A stretch of 64,000 nucleotides of DNA from Physcia stellaris (lineage: Eukaryota; Ascomycota; Lecanoromycetes; Caliciales; Physciaceae). The stretch is from contig JABSSW010000025.1 of NCBI GenBank assembly GCA_018902385.1, positions 62,001 through 126,000 of the forward strand, written 5' to 3'. Below, in pieces: positions 1 to 11,631 of the stretch (position 1 is the stretch's first letter; each line of letters opens with the position of its first letter). A program made the position numbers and the translations under genes. The notes under the pieces were generated by a model that searched no databases, was not told the DNA's origin, and saw nothing but the letters and a program-made list of their open reading frames with translations.

Positions 1-1237
1 TCATTTCTGATTGTTGAGAAAAAATTCTAAAAATTCGTTGAAAAAACAACATAATGATTTTTCGAAATCAATGATTGCAAATGAAATGTTTGAATGAAAG
101 TTCGATAATATATTGCAATTTCGATATCATTATCATCGATTGCAATATCGTTGCAAATGATCGAATTGAAATTTTCATGATCGCACATGATATTACGTCG
201 ACGACGACGAGTTTCAAAATGCTCAGAACATCGTTGATGTTTTTCACGAAACTAATTCAGAACAAACAGAATCTGTTTTACGAAACGATTAGATTGTAAA
301 GTTTATGATCGATCAAAAGACGTCAACATGAATTCGTTACAACTCATTGTCAAATTGAGACAGATAATTTTTGTTTCGATTTTTTGCTTTCATGCTATTT
401 CGCGTTATTTACAGTCAGAATTTACGTCGTTTGAAAAGTTGAATCGTGTCAAAAATATTTTCAGAAATTGTCGTCAAATCTTACTGAACAATAAATAGTA
501 ATGTAAAATGTCATGCAATGAGATGAATAAACACAGATTGTCAAAAAAATTCGAACATTTACGAATTCGTCAACAAAATTTTCAATTGCTTACTAATGAC
601 ACGCGAAATTATCTGTAAAATTCGTTCAAAATATTTGCTTTTCAAAAAATTTAATACATGCATATTTCGCTGAATGCAATGTACGAATCAAACGTCATAT
701 ATGCGATAGCATCAACGCGTTAATCGTGATGATAAAAATTCTGTCGATTTGTTCAAATTATTCGTTTCGCGATATCAATTTGATGTTGCAAAAATTCTCA
801 AAATTGTTGACGCGCTAAATCAAATTCACAATTTTTTATTTATTAATGTTCGTCGAAATTACTTCTTACGAAACGTATGAATTGATTATTTTTCAAAACA
901 TTCATTACATTCACATTTTATCGCATGCAATGTACACACGAATTCTCGCATACGCGAAAATATCAAAACGTTAAACATTGTTACGATGATTCTATTAACA
1001 TGATCAAACTGCTCATTTCATCGTAAATCGATTTGATGTTTTCACGATTTTTGACAAATCGATTTCGCGAACGAAATCGATTTCACAGCATTTCGAATTT
1101 ATCTTTTCATTTCATCAATCATTCAATTCAACGTCATTCAACGACGCATTCAGATCGCGCAAAACGTTTTTCATTAAAAAAGAAACGAATTCAGTTGATC
1201 GCTTCGAAGCGAAACTGAAAAAAAACGAGAAATAATG

Positions 1238-1458
1238 TGACGAGCGTACATCGAATTCAACATTTGACAAAATTAACATCGAGCTAACATCGTTATTTTA
1301 TCACATCGAATGTTAGAGTCGAAATTCGACTTGACGCATTCAAAAGATCAAATTTTCTACATATGTCTTTGCAAATCTCATGTATTTGCTTCTCATTTCG
1401 ATATTTTCGTGTAATTATGTAGTAGTACTATATTTCTGCATAGCATTTCACATTTTTC
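1238..1458 (+). repeat. Inverted ~220-bp repeat, copy 1 (possible LTR)
   Basis: This stretch matches, in reverse complement, the stretch at about 3060-3285. Shared landmarks include a TTTATCACATCGAATGTTA block, a TTTTCTACATATGT block and a CTCATGTATTTGCTT block, in the same order and spacing. Inverted copies about 1.6 kb apart in a retrotransposon graveyard are most simply LTRs or solo LTRs of oppositely oriented elements. A weaker, partial match to one end of the same repeat occurs near 500-535. Confidence 0.6.
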
Positions 1459-1797
1459 GCGAAATTCATCGATCAAATTTTGTTCTGAATAATGAAACAA
1501 TTGATTGAACAACATCAAAAACTCGAAAAAAAATTTCGAAAAACGTTGATTGATACGCATGATAAAAATTTTGAATTTATTGCGTACGTTTCGTTTTTTG
1601 TTCTTTTCAACATAAATCAAAATCAAAATATCAAAAATCATTTGAGAAATTTTGAAATAAACAATGTCGATTTTACGTCGAGCGAAAAAATGTTCGCGAA
1701 TTTTGTTTTCGATTCAATTGATGAATGTCGTTGTTTTGATATACTCGTCGACGAAATGATCGACGTTAACAATAAATTTGTTTTTGATCAATTGCTT

Positions 1798-2211
1798 TCA
1801 AATCTCGTAAAAAAAATTTGAAATGTTTTCATTGAATTTGAAAAAATTCGACATTTTGACATTTCTATTCTTTTTATCGATGAACAATGTGAAATTGAAA
1901 ATTGACGTTGTTGTGATTTTTAGAAAATTTATTTCGTTTTGCAACTCTATATTGCGATTGATCAATTTAGCATTTTCGATTTTGAATTTGATGTCATTTT
2001 GAAAAATGAACGTTGTTGTAAAATTCATTCGAAAAATATTCATTTCGTCACGCAACGTCTGATTATTTTTTTTGAATTTTTCATTTTCGATGTTGAGTTT
2101 GAATTTATCGACATTGAGTTGATTTATATTTCTATTTTCTCGTCGAAATAAATTGACGATTTCTCGATTGTGTTTTTTGTTTTTTTCGATTTTCTCGAAA
2201 TTTTTGAGCAA
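1798..2211 (-). mobile_element. Fossil gag-like stretch of an LTR retrotransposon
   Basis: A 137-residue open stretch on the minus strand is rich in Asn, Lys and Glu with a heptad-like coiled-coil pattern, and ends in a segment that resembles the start of the gag domain of fungal Ty3/gypsy elements. It is a relic of a broken element. Assignment is by general character only and is tentative. Confidence 0.4.
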
Positions 2212-3059
2212 CGAATTATAGTTTTTTACGTGAGCGTTTCAGTTTCAAACAATTTGAATTTTCGCGTCACGATCGATTTTCAATTGATTCAACATTTGCA
2301 ATATCGTGAAAAGATTTTTGCAAATTTATTGTTGAAATTGTTCGACGATACAAATGTTTATCGCATGTTTCGCATCGTTCGAATTGTAATTTGCGTTTTT
2401 CGAAAAAACGTAATCTAAAAAGATGTTTTTTATCAATCTGAATGAATCGACGATAATCTGATCATTTTTCGAAAAAATTGCTAATTGTTGAATTTGACTA
2501 AAAATTTTGCGTTTAAATTTAGAAAGAATGATCACAAAAAGAATGTTGATAGAAATAGACATGATTGAAATTTTGATGCAAAAGAAAAATTTCGTTTCAA
2601 TGAATTCGACAATAAATATTCAAAAATAATCGTGCTTTAGAAACTTGATCGTGAAAAACAACGAAAGCAATTCTAAATTAGTGTTATTTTCGATGAAATA
2701 ATTCGTGTTGATTTATGATGAATAACTTTTGATGAAACGATGAATGTTGAATTTCGATTTATCGTATAGATGTTTGTTGATTGAAAATTTGACGATTATT
2801 TTTGCAATTCGTTTTTCGATATATTCAATTTGATACATCGACTTTCGCGATAAACATTTTTTTGAAAATTTTGTACAACACTAAAGCGAACTAAATTTTC
2901 TGTTTTTTCTTTGTTGTTTTGCTGAATAGAGTCGAGTCTTCTTGTTCAATCTGATTTTGAAAATGACGTTTTAAATTTTCGTGATTGATTTGAAATTTTG
3001 TTTATTGAGTAAATTGTCGTATCTCGAACAGTCTGAAAAAAATGAATGATTTAAAAATA

Positions 3060-3285
3060 ATGTGAAATGTCATGCATTGATTGAACAATACATAATTACA
3101 CGAGAATTTCTAAGTGAAAAGCAAATACATGAGAATCTGTAAAAACATATGTAGAAAATTAAATCGTTTGAATGCGTCAAAACGAATTTCGACTTTAACA
3201 TTCGATGTGATAAAATAAAAATGTTAACTTTAGTGACTGATCAAATGTTGATTTCAAATGTTGAATTCGATGCACGCTCGTTACA
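3060..3285 (-). repeat. Inverted ~220-bp repeat, copy 2 (possible LTR)
   Basis: Reverse-complement partner of 1238-1458, with the same ordered blocks. The two copies differ at many positions but always without creating GG or CC. Relation to the gag-like relic between them is uncertain. Confidence 0.6.
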
Positions 3286-3559
3286 AATATATTATAATTC
3301 GCGTTATATTTCTATTCAATTAAAATAAAACGAAAAAATTTATTTACAATTCAACAAAAATTACAAATTGTTTGACAAATCAAATTCGAAATTATTTCAA
3401 CAACGTTGCGAATCATTTCGAATTTTTGAACGCATCGAACGTCTCGCGTACAAATTGAAATTGTCATCAACATGACGAATTCATTTCGTTGTGTTTATTG
3501 CACAATTCGAATCAACATTTGTCGAAATTGATTTTTACAATCGTTCGCGTTTTCAATAT

Positions 3560-3790
3560 TTTGATTTCATTGAAATCGAAAACGATACGAATCAATACAA
3601 ATTTTATAAAATTGAAAAACTAATCGAAAAGCGAACTAAAAAGTACAACAAAATTCTCGTAACTCAATATTTAGTCAAATGAATCGACTATGAATCGAAA
3701 TATGACGAATGACAATTCATTTTCGAATTACAGAATTTTCAAAATTTCATTGAACAATACGAACTCAATCATTCGCATGATTTTGATGAT
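3560..3790 (+). mobile_element. Fossil chromodomain-like stretch of a chromovirus
   Basis: The plus-strand translation here shows a YKxxKIEKLIEKR-type core followed by YLVK. This is the typical first half of the chromodomain found at the C terminus of chromoviral (Ty3/gypsy) integrases. It is a broken relic. Its strand is opposite to the gag-like stretch at 1798-2211, implying a second element or an inversion. Confidence 0.5.
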
Positions 3791-3960
3791 CGCAACGACA
3801 AAAAAAAAACGAGAAAAAAATAAATTGATGCATGATATGATTACGCATGATGATAAAACATGAAATTCAATGAAAACATTGATTTTTCTTTTTTTTGATT
3901 GACAAATTGTTATGACACAAAGTCAGATTAGATGATATGAATTTAGATCAAATATTTTGG

Positions 3961-4673
3961 CATGACTTTTGACAAAAATTCTGTCGTCATTTCATACTAA
4001 ATGAGTGATGATCAGACAATTGACTCGCAATTATTGTACATAAATTGGCACTCTGCCGCTCATAGTTCCTAAATCAATCAATCCAGACTTTACGCATAAC
4101 ACTGGGGGAGCCGACTATATTGGCCGGAATTCCTCGAACTGATGGCACAAGAGAGTCAGTATGCTATCCAAGGCTCAATTTATCCGGAAAGAGATAAGTG
4201 GCATGACTTACTGTGGCATCTAATTGGCAAAAAGAATCCGACTTCCGGCCGCAACGGCAGCAACAAGAAGAGATTGGGAATATCTGCAGAGTGCGAATGT
4301 GATTAGGCGCGTGAGTATCAATATTACTTAGTGATGACTCTTATAGACGCCTGGTCAAGGAGAAGGTATGCTTTTTTACTTTACGCCTTCCAAAGACCAA
4401 GCCGTATAAAATCATTGGTCCTAGCGTACAGGGCAAGACCGAAAACCATATGAAAGTCGTCAATCTGTTGTTCTTCGCAGAGATTAGGCCACAAGAGGGC
4501 AATACTCCAGCACAACATATTAGTGGTTGGGGCCATGCCAATGGCGAAAAGACGCTCAGTATGCACTACTTGAGGAAACCGACTTTACTACAAATCTGCA
4601 GCAGTACGGTGCCAACTCTGTCGTATGTGGTGTATGAAGCATGATGACCTTAACTATTCAAGCTTCCCCGTGA
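3961..4673. other. Transition from AT-rich block to normal-GC DNA; no gene supported
   Basis: The composition switches sharply between about 3958 and 4045; GG and CC become common at once after about 4045. Short minus-strand frames at 4341-4566 encode hydrophobic stretches and may be decayed 3' parts of the possible membrane-protein gene at 4674-5360, but nothing is continuous. Confidence 0.5.
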
Positions 4674-5360
4674 TCAAGCCATCGATCCTGTAGCGTTCCC
4701 TAGTGCTAAAGGATCCTTAACAATCACCCCATGGCTGATGGATATCCTTGTAGGATCTCGGGTATGAAAGACTGCCCAGGTAACCTCACAGATTTTCATG
4801 TTGAGCATGAAGCTAGCTAGCACCCCCAAAGCGTCGCCGATAAGAGTATAAGTCAGCTGGGACCTCGGTGGTTCATTGGAGAATGATATCTCAACACCAT
4901 AATATTTGAGCTCGGTATATTTCTCCACTACATAAGGGCTTGGACTGTTGCGAAAGGCAGCGAAGATCGCGATTTGAGCTGCAACGATCGCCGCGTAGTA
5001 ATTATTCGATGGTAACTTCGTGGCTGGCTTCCAATCCCTGCGAAGATTCCGAAATCAGTATTGCTCAATCAGAGCTGGATCTAATGCAACGACATGTCTC
5101 AGGAACTCATGGCTCTCAATCACTCTGGGAACATGATGTTGAGACTCAACAAACTGTGCAAGAAAGAAAATAGTGGCTCCGAGATTTACATACACTAGAA
5201 GAAGTGAATGTGTCCTATCAATACGCTCCACATGGGAAGGTGTTGCGCGATCTGTTATTATTGATGTAGGAGAAAATCCAGTGATGGCGACGACCGGCAG
5301 AATCGCATGCAGACAAACGAAAACGACAAAGAAATGTCGATGGACATCCCAATTACGCAT
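4674..5360 (-). pseudogene. Possible membrane-protein gene, decayed or with an unresolved intron
   Basis: A single minus-strand frame runs from an ATG at 5360 to a stop at 4674, broken only by a TGA at 5055-5057. Its start (MRNWDVHRHFFVVFVCLHAI) is followed by at least three hydrophobic segments: near the start, around LLLVYVNLGATIFFL, and around LIGDALGVLASFML. The TGA lies inside a TACTGAT sequence 20 nt before a CAG, a layout typical of a fungal intron 3' end, so the stop could be intronic; I see no good matching 5' splice site. Hydrophobic fragments in other frames continue to 4341. I do not recognise the family. Either a degenerate gene or one with an intron I could not define. Confidence 0.35.
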
Positions 5361-7239
5361 TATCTTGAGCCGGGTAGAGACCACACTTTTCCCAAATCAA
5401 AGGCTTTTAACCACGCAACGACAGAAGTATTATTCAAAGTATTGGCTTTAGGATGCCTTGAATGATAAGTGAGCTTTGTGGATCTTCTGTCAAAGTGAGC
5501 AATTGGCCGAGCTGGTCAAGCGACTTGCGATACGCGAACTACCGTACCAGATGCAGCCTACGATATCATGAGGATATCACAGCGGTTTTGGTGGGGACCC
5601 GGCTGATATCCATGCAGATCCCGAGTCTTCTCGCGCGTCTTCTCTGTCAGCCGCCCCTTAGACACCACATACCTGCAATGCGCTACATTTGAGAGTGCTG
5701 TGGCATTACAAGGACACGCTACAAATCGTCTATACCACGGTCCGACTAGCCTGAAGCTTCCTTCCTGCCTGACAGCAGCTATATGCTGAGTGAAGGCAAA
5801 ATTTCAGCATCCCGATTGTAGAAGAAGAACCAAGAGTTTAGCCGGAATGGACGAAGCTATCCAGCGGTCGCTACGAGAGTAGTATGGCCTTTTGATATCA
5901 TGAGGGGAGTCTTGGTGGCGAAGTCCACGATAAGGTGTCGCTAGAAGTTGGCAATAACAGAATACTTTAACCTACCATGTTTGCGTCGCTCTAGGAGTCT
6001 TCGCAAGTCGATGAGTCTGCTTCTGACATTACTGATACTAGCTGCAAGAGAAAGATGGTTGATAATTGACATGGGCAAGTGAGGAAAGAGCCTCCTTCGC
6101 CAATTGTGAACTTGACACGCGCCCAAGTTCAACTTGTGGACTGTCGTCTGGATGATGGTGAGTACGAAGGTGAAATAGGTATCAGTATTATCGAAAACGG
6201 AACGTGGAAGTTGACGATGCTCACCTACTCGTAACTTTTTACAAGTAGAGCTAGCCCGGTGATTGGTTCGTTAGCTGCTCTAATAAGAAGCTTCCAATTG
6301 CCGCGAGATACGTACTATCGAAAACCCTCGACGTCCGTCAGGAAGGCCAATTGCAACATTGTCCATACAACGCAAGCGAACGTCTCAAACAAAACGTATC
6401 GGAGACCATACTTTAATTGTTGCTTCCCTATTCAGCGAGTCCTCCATACACCCTGGAAGTAATTCTCGGTCCCAACCACCACCCCTAGAAAGAATCGTCC
6501 AAATCTCCAGCCTCAGAGAGGTGAAGAATGAGGCGCTATGACCGGTCGCCCTCCGAGTTAGTGTCAGCCTCGTTGAGAAATTTGTCCGATCCGTTCCGGA
6601 ATTAAAGACGCGGAGCCAGTGATGGATTTGTATCGATGCCAACTAGAGCCAATCCACGAACGGGCTTAATGCCTCGAGGGCGTATGCATGATATAAGGCA
6701 GGTATAGAGTCGAGGATGGGCCGGAGTAATCAGGAAACGCGACGGATAGTAGGTTGTGGCTCTGCAGGTCTCAAGCCGAGGCTACGAAAGCTTCACAACT
6801 TGCATCAGGTGTAAGTGAATTGTAAACACACCGCATCCCCATTGGATGTTGACACGAATGCCCTTGAGATGTTCTGCTCTTCTAGAAAGAGACTTGCCAT
6901 CCTGCTTATCGCAATCTTGTAGTCAGAAGAAGTCAAAATCCCTGCCATGTAAGTTTAGAAGAATCAGGAGGGTCGGTGAATCTGAGTAACTGAGTGAATA
7001 AGAATGAGGTTTCGTATGGCGTCTCCGGATAGACGCAATCTTACATGTCGCAATAAACCCCCCCCCGGATCTGTATAACTGCCTCAACTCCACCACTGGA
7101 TCCTGTAAATCAGCCTCTTGAAGCTTTGCCACAAGATTACTTTTACTTCGTGTTTCTGTCATCATGGATAGAGGAACTGTAGAGGCGGCTGAGTACGACT
7201 GAGTAACTGACACCCTTTGCTTGATCTTACATACTCACG
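5361..7239. other. 1.9 kb without a supportable gene
   Basis: Only short shadow frames on both strands; none shows a domain, good start context or splice-joined continuation. A run of nine or more C residues lies near 7057-7066. The last few hundred bases should contain the promoter and 5' leader of the peptide transporter; a TTATC (GATA-factor-like) site lies near 6904. Confidence 0.5.
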
Positions 7240-9227
7240 ATGACCAGGTTTCACGCAACGGAGGTCCAGCCACGAAAGATGAGCATGCAGGATATGGCTG
7301 GCGGAAATGATATCACCATCACTGAAGCCATGCCTATAGCTGTTCAGGACAAGCTTCACGGCGTCTCAACCGCAAGCCTATCATCTTTCGAGGGCGACGA
7401 ACCCACAGAGGAGGAGAAGACGACTCTGCGACATGTTGCTGACAAGCTCCCCTGGTCAACTTTCCTAGTTGCGATAGTGGAGCTCGCTGAGCGTTTCACC
7501 TACTATGGTATATCAGGGCCATTCCAGAACTACATTCAAAATGACTACAACTCCGTTCACAACACCAACATTGTCCCCGGCGCCATTGGTACGTTAAGAT
7601 CTTTTGGTGCTTTATTAGAGGAATAACATTTCTCTCAGGTCTTGGTCAGACTGGCGCCACTGGACTGGGCGACTTTTTCCAATTCTGGTGCTATTGTACC
7701 CCGGTACTGGGAGCTATCGTCTCGGACCAATATCTAGGAAAGTACAATACAATCCTGTACTTTGGATTTGTCTATCTAGCTGGACTTATCATACTGTTCT
7801 TCACTTCCCTACCTATTGCTATCCAAAACCACGCTGCGTTGCCCGGTCTCATTGTTGCCATGATAATTATTGGACTCGGGACTGGAGGGATCAAATCGAA
7901 TGTCAGCCCTCTGATTGCGGAGCAGTACCGTGGAACACGACAGAAGATCAGGACCTTGAAGTCGGGAGAGCGAGTTATTATTGATCCTGCTATTACCATA
8001 CAACGGATCTATATGGTCAGTCTTTTGCAGACGGATTATGCAGCAGGGAGTGCTTACATTGAGATTAGATCTTTTACATGTGCATTAACATTGGTGGTCT
8101 GTCGTCGATCGCTACCACCGAAATGGAGCAAAGAATTGGATTTTGGAGTGCGTTCCTATTGTGCCTTTGCATGTTTGCTGTTGGTTTGTTGACCTTAATC
8201 GTCGGGAAGAAGCATTATGTGGTGCGCCCACCAAAGGGATCCATTATCGTGAATGCCTTCCGTGCTATGTGGATTGGCGCGAAGAACGGGGGCAGGATGG
8301 GTGAGTTACGAATGACATATACCGAAGAATCAACGCTCATAGATCGCAGACGCCGCCAAACCCTCGTATCAGGCTGAACATGGGAAAACCGTTACCAGCC
8401 GCTGGAATGACCTGTTTATCGACGAACTGAAGCGCGGACTTGTCGCATGCCGTGTCTTCGTCTTCTTTCCCATTTACTGGGTTTGCTACTCTCAGATGTT
8501 GAATAACTTCGTATCACAGGCGGGCACAATGGAGCTACATGGCATTCCCAACGACATCATGCAAAACATCGATTCCCTCACCATTATCATCTTCATTCCT
8601 ATCTGCGACAAATTCATTTATCCAGCTCTACGGAAAGTCGGTATACCCTTCCGACCCATCACCCGTATCACTATGGGCTTCATATTTGCCTCAGCCTCCA
8701 TGGGCTACGGCGCCATCTGCCAGCGCCTGATCTACAACGCCGGACCATGCTACAGTGCGCCGCGCGCTTGTCCCGCAGCCGGCAAGGATGGCGAGGTCCC
8801 AAATCGTATCCACGTCGCCGTGCAGACGCCAGCCTACCTCCTCCTCGGCCTATCCGAGATCTTCGCCTCAATCACCGGCCTCGAGTACGCCTTCACCAAA
8901 GCCCCTCCCAGCATGAAGTCCTTTGTCATGTCCATCTTCCTGCTCCAAAACGCCTTTGGCTCTGCTTTGGGCATCGCCCTATCGCCTACGGCTGTGGATC
9001 CGAAGCTGCTCTGGATGTACGCCGGTCTCAGTATTGCGACCCTCATCACGGCTGGCATCTTTTGGGTCCTATTCCACAAGTATAACGCGCAGGAGGAGAG
9101 CATGAATGCGTTGGAAGATCAAGGCGAGAAGGTGGTGCCGGTTGGTGAGCTCGGTGCTACGGGGACGCAGAAGCAAGACGCTAGTGGCGAGATCGGCGAC
9201 AGGACCGGGGCGCAGGGGAAGGCTTGA
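7240..9227 (+). CDS. PTR2-type proton-coupled oligopeptide transporter (POT family, MFS)
   Basis: Four exons: 7240-7588, 7639-8015, 8069-8300 and 8350-9227, with introns of 50, 53 and 49 nt; the spliced frame is 611 residues, normal for fungal PTR2. It imports di- and tripeptides across the plasma membrane using the proton gradient. Family hallmarks: the N-terminal LVAIVELAERFTYYGI with the conserved ExxERFxYY proton-coupling motif, GLGTGGIKSNVSPLIAEQY in the first half (POT signature region), IFYMCINIGGLS after intron 2, and a long run of transmembrane helices to the C terminus. The C-terminal tail is hydrophilic. The start at 7240 is the first ATG in the open frame; ATG at 7258 (or the pair near 7279) is possible. 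It stands alone, facing the isochorismatase gene tail to tail. Regulation by nitrogen source is likely from the family, not shown here. Confidence 0.93.
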
Positions 9228-9740
9228 GCTGAGAGCTTGTGCTGATCACGTGGATAGATGCTTGTTGCTTGCATCTGAGATGAGAAGATCCGAAAGCACT
9301 TGTATGCACATTTCAGTATTCGATTCTACCTAGCGATAATCAATCCAGGCCAGATGATGTTGAATATTTGTGCTACTGGAGATATGCAATTGCTGAGTAT
9401 TGAACTCGTCTATTCGGGAACCGTGATCCCTTTCCGGTGCGACGTCGTAAAGATGTCGAGACTTCAATGGCTGTAAAGATTCTAATCATCTTGCTCACAG
9501 GCTTTGAGAGACGAGAATGAAAACGAAGGCTTAGAGCAAGAATTGGGCATCTTTTACCGATGACCGATTAGGTCCTGGGCGCCACATGGATCCAGCAAAA
9601 GCAGAAGGAAGGTCAGTTGAGACAGGAAGATCTGTCATCTCTGGAGGAACCCCATTCTCGATTGTAAAAGCCTAGCGCTATAAACTATGCATTTCCCTTC
9701 TTCCTCGATCCCTTTCCGTCCAATCTCTCACGCTCCATGC
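9228..9740. other. Convergent intergenic region
   Basis: About 510 bp between the 3' end of the peptide transporter and the 3' end of the isochorismatase gene. It should hold both 3' UTRs; no other gene seen. Confidence 0.5.
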
Positions 9741-10671
9741 TCAAGCCCCCATCGCACGAAGCACCTCCTGCGTTGTCCAAATCTCCGCAAACTCATCGCG
9801 CAAGCTTTCGACGTTGACGGCATGCACAGTCTCTGCGTCGAAGGTGCCTTTGGCGAAGGTGGCGGTTGCGTCTGTAACGAGGATTACACGGCCCTACCCA
9901 GCGCGTAGCTGTCAGCCGGAACGGTATCAGAAGGGAAAACCGGGGCCAGGTTACTTCGCCAATTCTTGACGTAGTGGCAAGATAAGCAAAGCTGCCGCAG
10001 AGTTACGATGGGAGAAGTGTAAAAAGCGAAATGGCAAAACTGTAGCCCGCAGGCTCAAAGATAGCCCCCCCGGCCCATCGGAGGCCAAGGCCAAGTCTAC
10101 TTCCACGTTCTTCACGTGATAATCCAAAAGAGGGCAGAAAAAACAAAGGTATCCGCACAAGCAAAAGAATAGGTTTCAAACATACCTTCCCCCACCCCCC
10201 ATCACAAACCCCCAAATTCTCCGCCATCCGCGTGGTGGTGCTCACACACTGGTCCGTGGTGATGCCCCCGATCACCAAAGTCCTGATCCCCCGCTGCCGA
10301 ATCATCGCCTCCAGCTCCGTCCCAATAAATCCACTATTCCCCGCTTTCGTCACCACCGCTTCTCCCTCCAGCGGCCGGGCATAGGGCAGGAAGTCCACCC
10401 CGTGTTGGCCTTCGAATCCGCTTCCGGGGGAGCCGATGTAGGAGGGATGCAGCTTGCTGGATGGGTTTGGGGAGAGATGTTGGACGTGGATTACAGGCGG
10501 TGGGCTCGCGCTGGAGCGAGAGCGGCGGAAAGCGGAGAGCAGGGCTGAGATGTTGGCTTCGTGGGAGGGGTTGGAGCGGGCGCTGCCCCAGTGGGTGGGG
10601 TGTAGGAAGCTGGTTTGGATGTCGATTAGGAGGAGGCAGGTTGTTGAGTCGAGAGCGATCGGGGCGGGCAT
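9741..10671 (-). CDS. Isochorismatase-like cysteine hydrolase
   Basis: Two exons, 10186-10671 and 9741-9893, give 212 residues, the usual size of the family. The cysteine-hydrolase triad is visible: Asp17 in LLIDIQTSF, Lys109 in [10 protein letters not shown] and Cys142 in [11 protein letters not shown]. The second exon supplies the expected [14 protein letters not shown] strand and the helix [15 protein letters not shown]. The intron (9894-10185, 292 nt) is longer than most in this window; a CTGAC branch sequence lies about 25 nt before its TAG acceptor. Members hydrolyse small amides or enol ethers (isochorismate, nicotinamide, ureidoacrylate or N-carbamoyl compounds); the substrate cannot be told from sequence. 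No N-terminal targeting signal, so probably cytosolic. Start ATG at 10671 immediately precedes the conserved first strand. Confidence 0.88.
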
Positions 10672-11631
10672 CGTTGGGGAGGTTTCGGTTGATGGATTGG
10701 ATCGAGGGAATGGGTTGTGGAAGGCTGGTATGGATATGTGATGCCGAACGTGTATACGATTAAAACCGGATGCTGGATAATCGTTTGCTGTCGTATTGAG
10801 CTACTTGAGAGGCTCTGGACCTTTTCTTGGTAGCTACAGAACAGAGCCTACTTCATGCGATAAGGAGGGAAATGCTTTTGCTCTTGGTTTTCGGCTCTGA
10901 CCCTCGTCTTTATAGCTATGAAAATCTACCTTCTTCTTGAAGCTTTTCGAGGGGTTCCGTTGGATTTGTAAGCATCGAGCTATCTGTAAGGTAGTGTTTG
11001 TCCTTACGTAAAAACGGGCAAAGAAAGGGACGGAGCTCCATAATGAATGATGAAATACAGAAGACCTACGACCTATATGCTACGTTTTGGAGATTGAAAC
11101 AGTAGAGGTACTGCAACAAGCAAGTAATAATAATGTGATTTAGCGGATGAAAGAGAGTGAAAGGCTGAGAAGCGGTCCAGCTCAGGACAAAGGTCGACCC
11201 GTACACAGAGCTACAATCACCTCGAAACTTGATCTTGATGCCCCTCGACAAGGCACTTTTGAAAAGCACTTACTTGGATTACTCTCTTGCCTCTAGGCGG
11301 ATACTGTAACATCGGTAGCGGAATCGCAGCTGGATTAGCAGTTCGCTCGAACTGTCTGGGGATGCTTGGCGATGCTTGGCGACGCAAAGACAGATGAGAA
11401 AGTGCAGGAACGGAAGGAAGCATGCAATACAGTTCCAATGGTATCATTCTCAAATTAAATCAATTTTGGTATTGACAAGGATGTCTCCTATGTGCATACG
11501 TTCTGCGCCCTGCCCCCAACAACCGTGGTATTCCCTTTCGAAACGAATGCTATCCACACCCCGGAAGCCAGCCCTGCCAATATACGGCCTAATATCACCC
11601 AAGGTCAATGGCGATAGTTCTACTATTATTC
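10672..11631. other. 960 bp intergenic, no gene seen
   Basis: Contains the promoter of the isochorismatase gene on the left and the 3' UTR of the ammonium transporter on the right. Several short frames lie here but none has family features. Confidence 0.45.

Larger units (their letters stand above)
1..3960. mobile_element. AT-rich block of decayed LTR retrotransposon (Ty3/gypsy chromovirus-like) relics
   Basis: Fossil region. It is strongly AT-rich and contains no GG or CC dinucleotide up to position 3958, so Pro, Gly and Trp codons cannot occur in any frame. Within it I see a coiled-coil-rich gag-like stretch on the minus strand, a chromodomain-like stretch on the plus strand, and an inverted pair of about 220-bp repeats that may be LTRs. 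The two coding relics face opposite ways, so at least two elements, or one rearranged or nested pair, are present. All are broken many times over; heavy mutation suggests an old insertion or an efficient repeat-directed mutation process. The left end lies outside the window. Family assignment rests on weak residual similarity seen by eye. Confidence 0.65.

Noticed and set aside
1-3700. Many short open frames in the AT-rich block
   Set aside because: They arise from low GC and biased composition; none is a live gene. Only general similarity to retrotransposon parts is recorded.
9687-9908. 73-codon plus-strand frame near the isochorismatase gene
   Set aside because: It is antisense to the second exon of the hydrolase, which shows clear family motifs.
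9894-10185. An additional exon or gene inside the long isochorismatase intron
   Set aside because: The family domain is complete without it, and the intron contains no conserved block.
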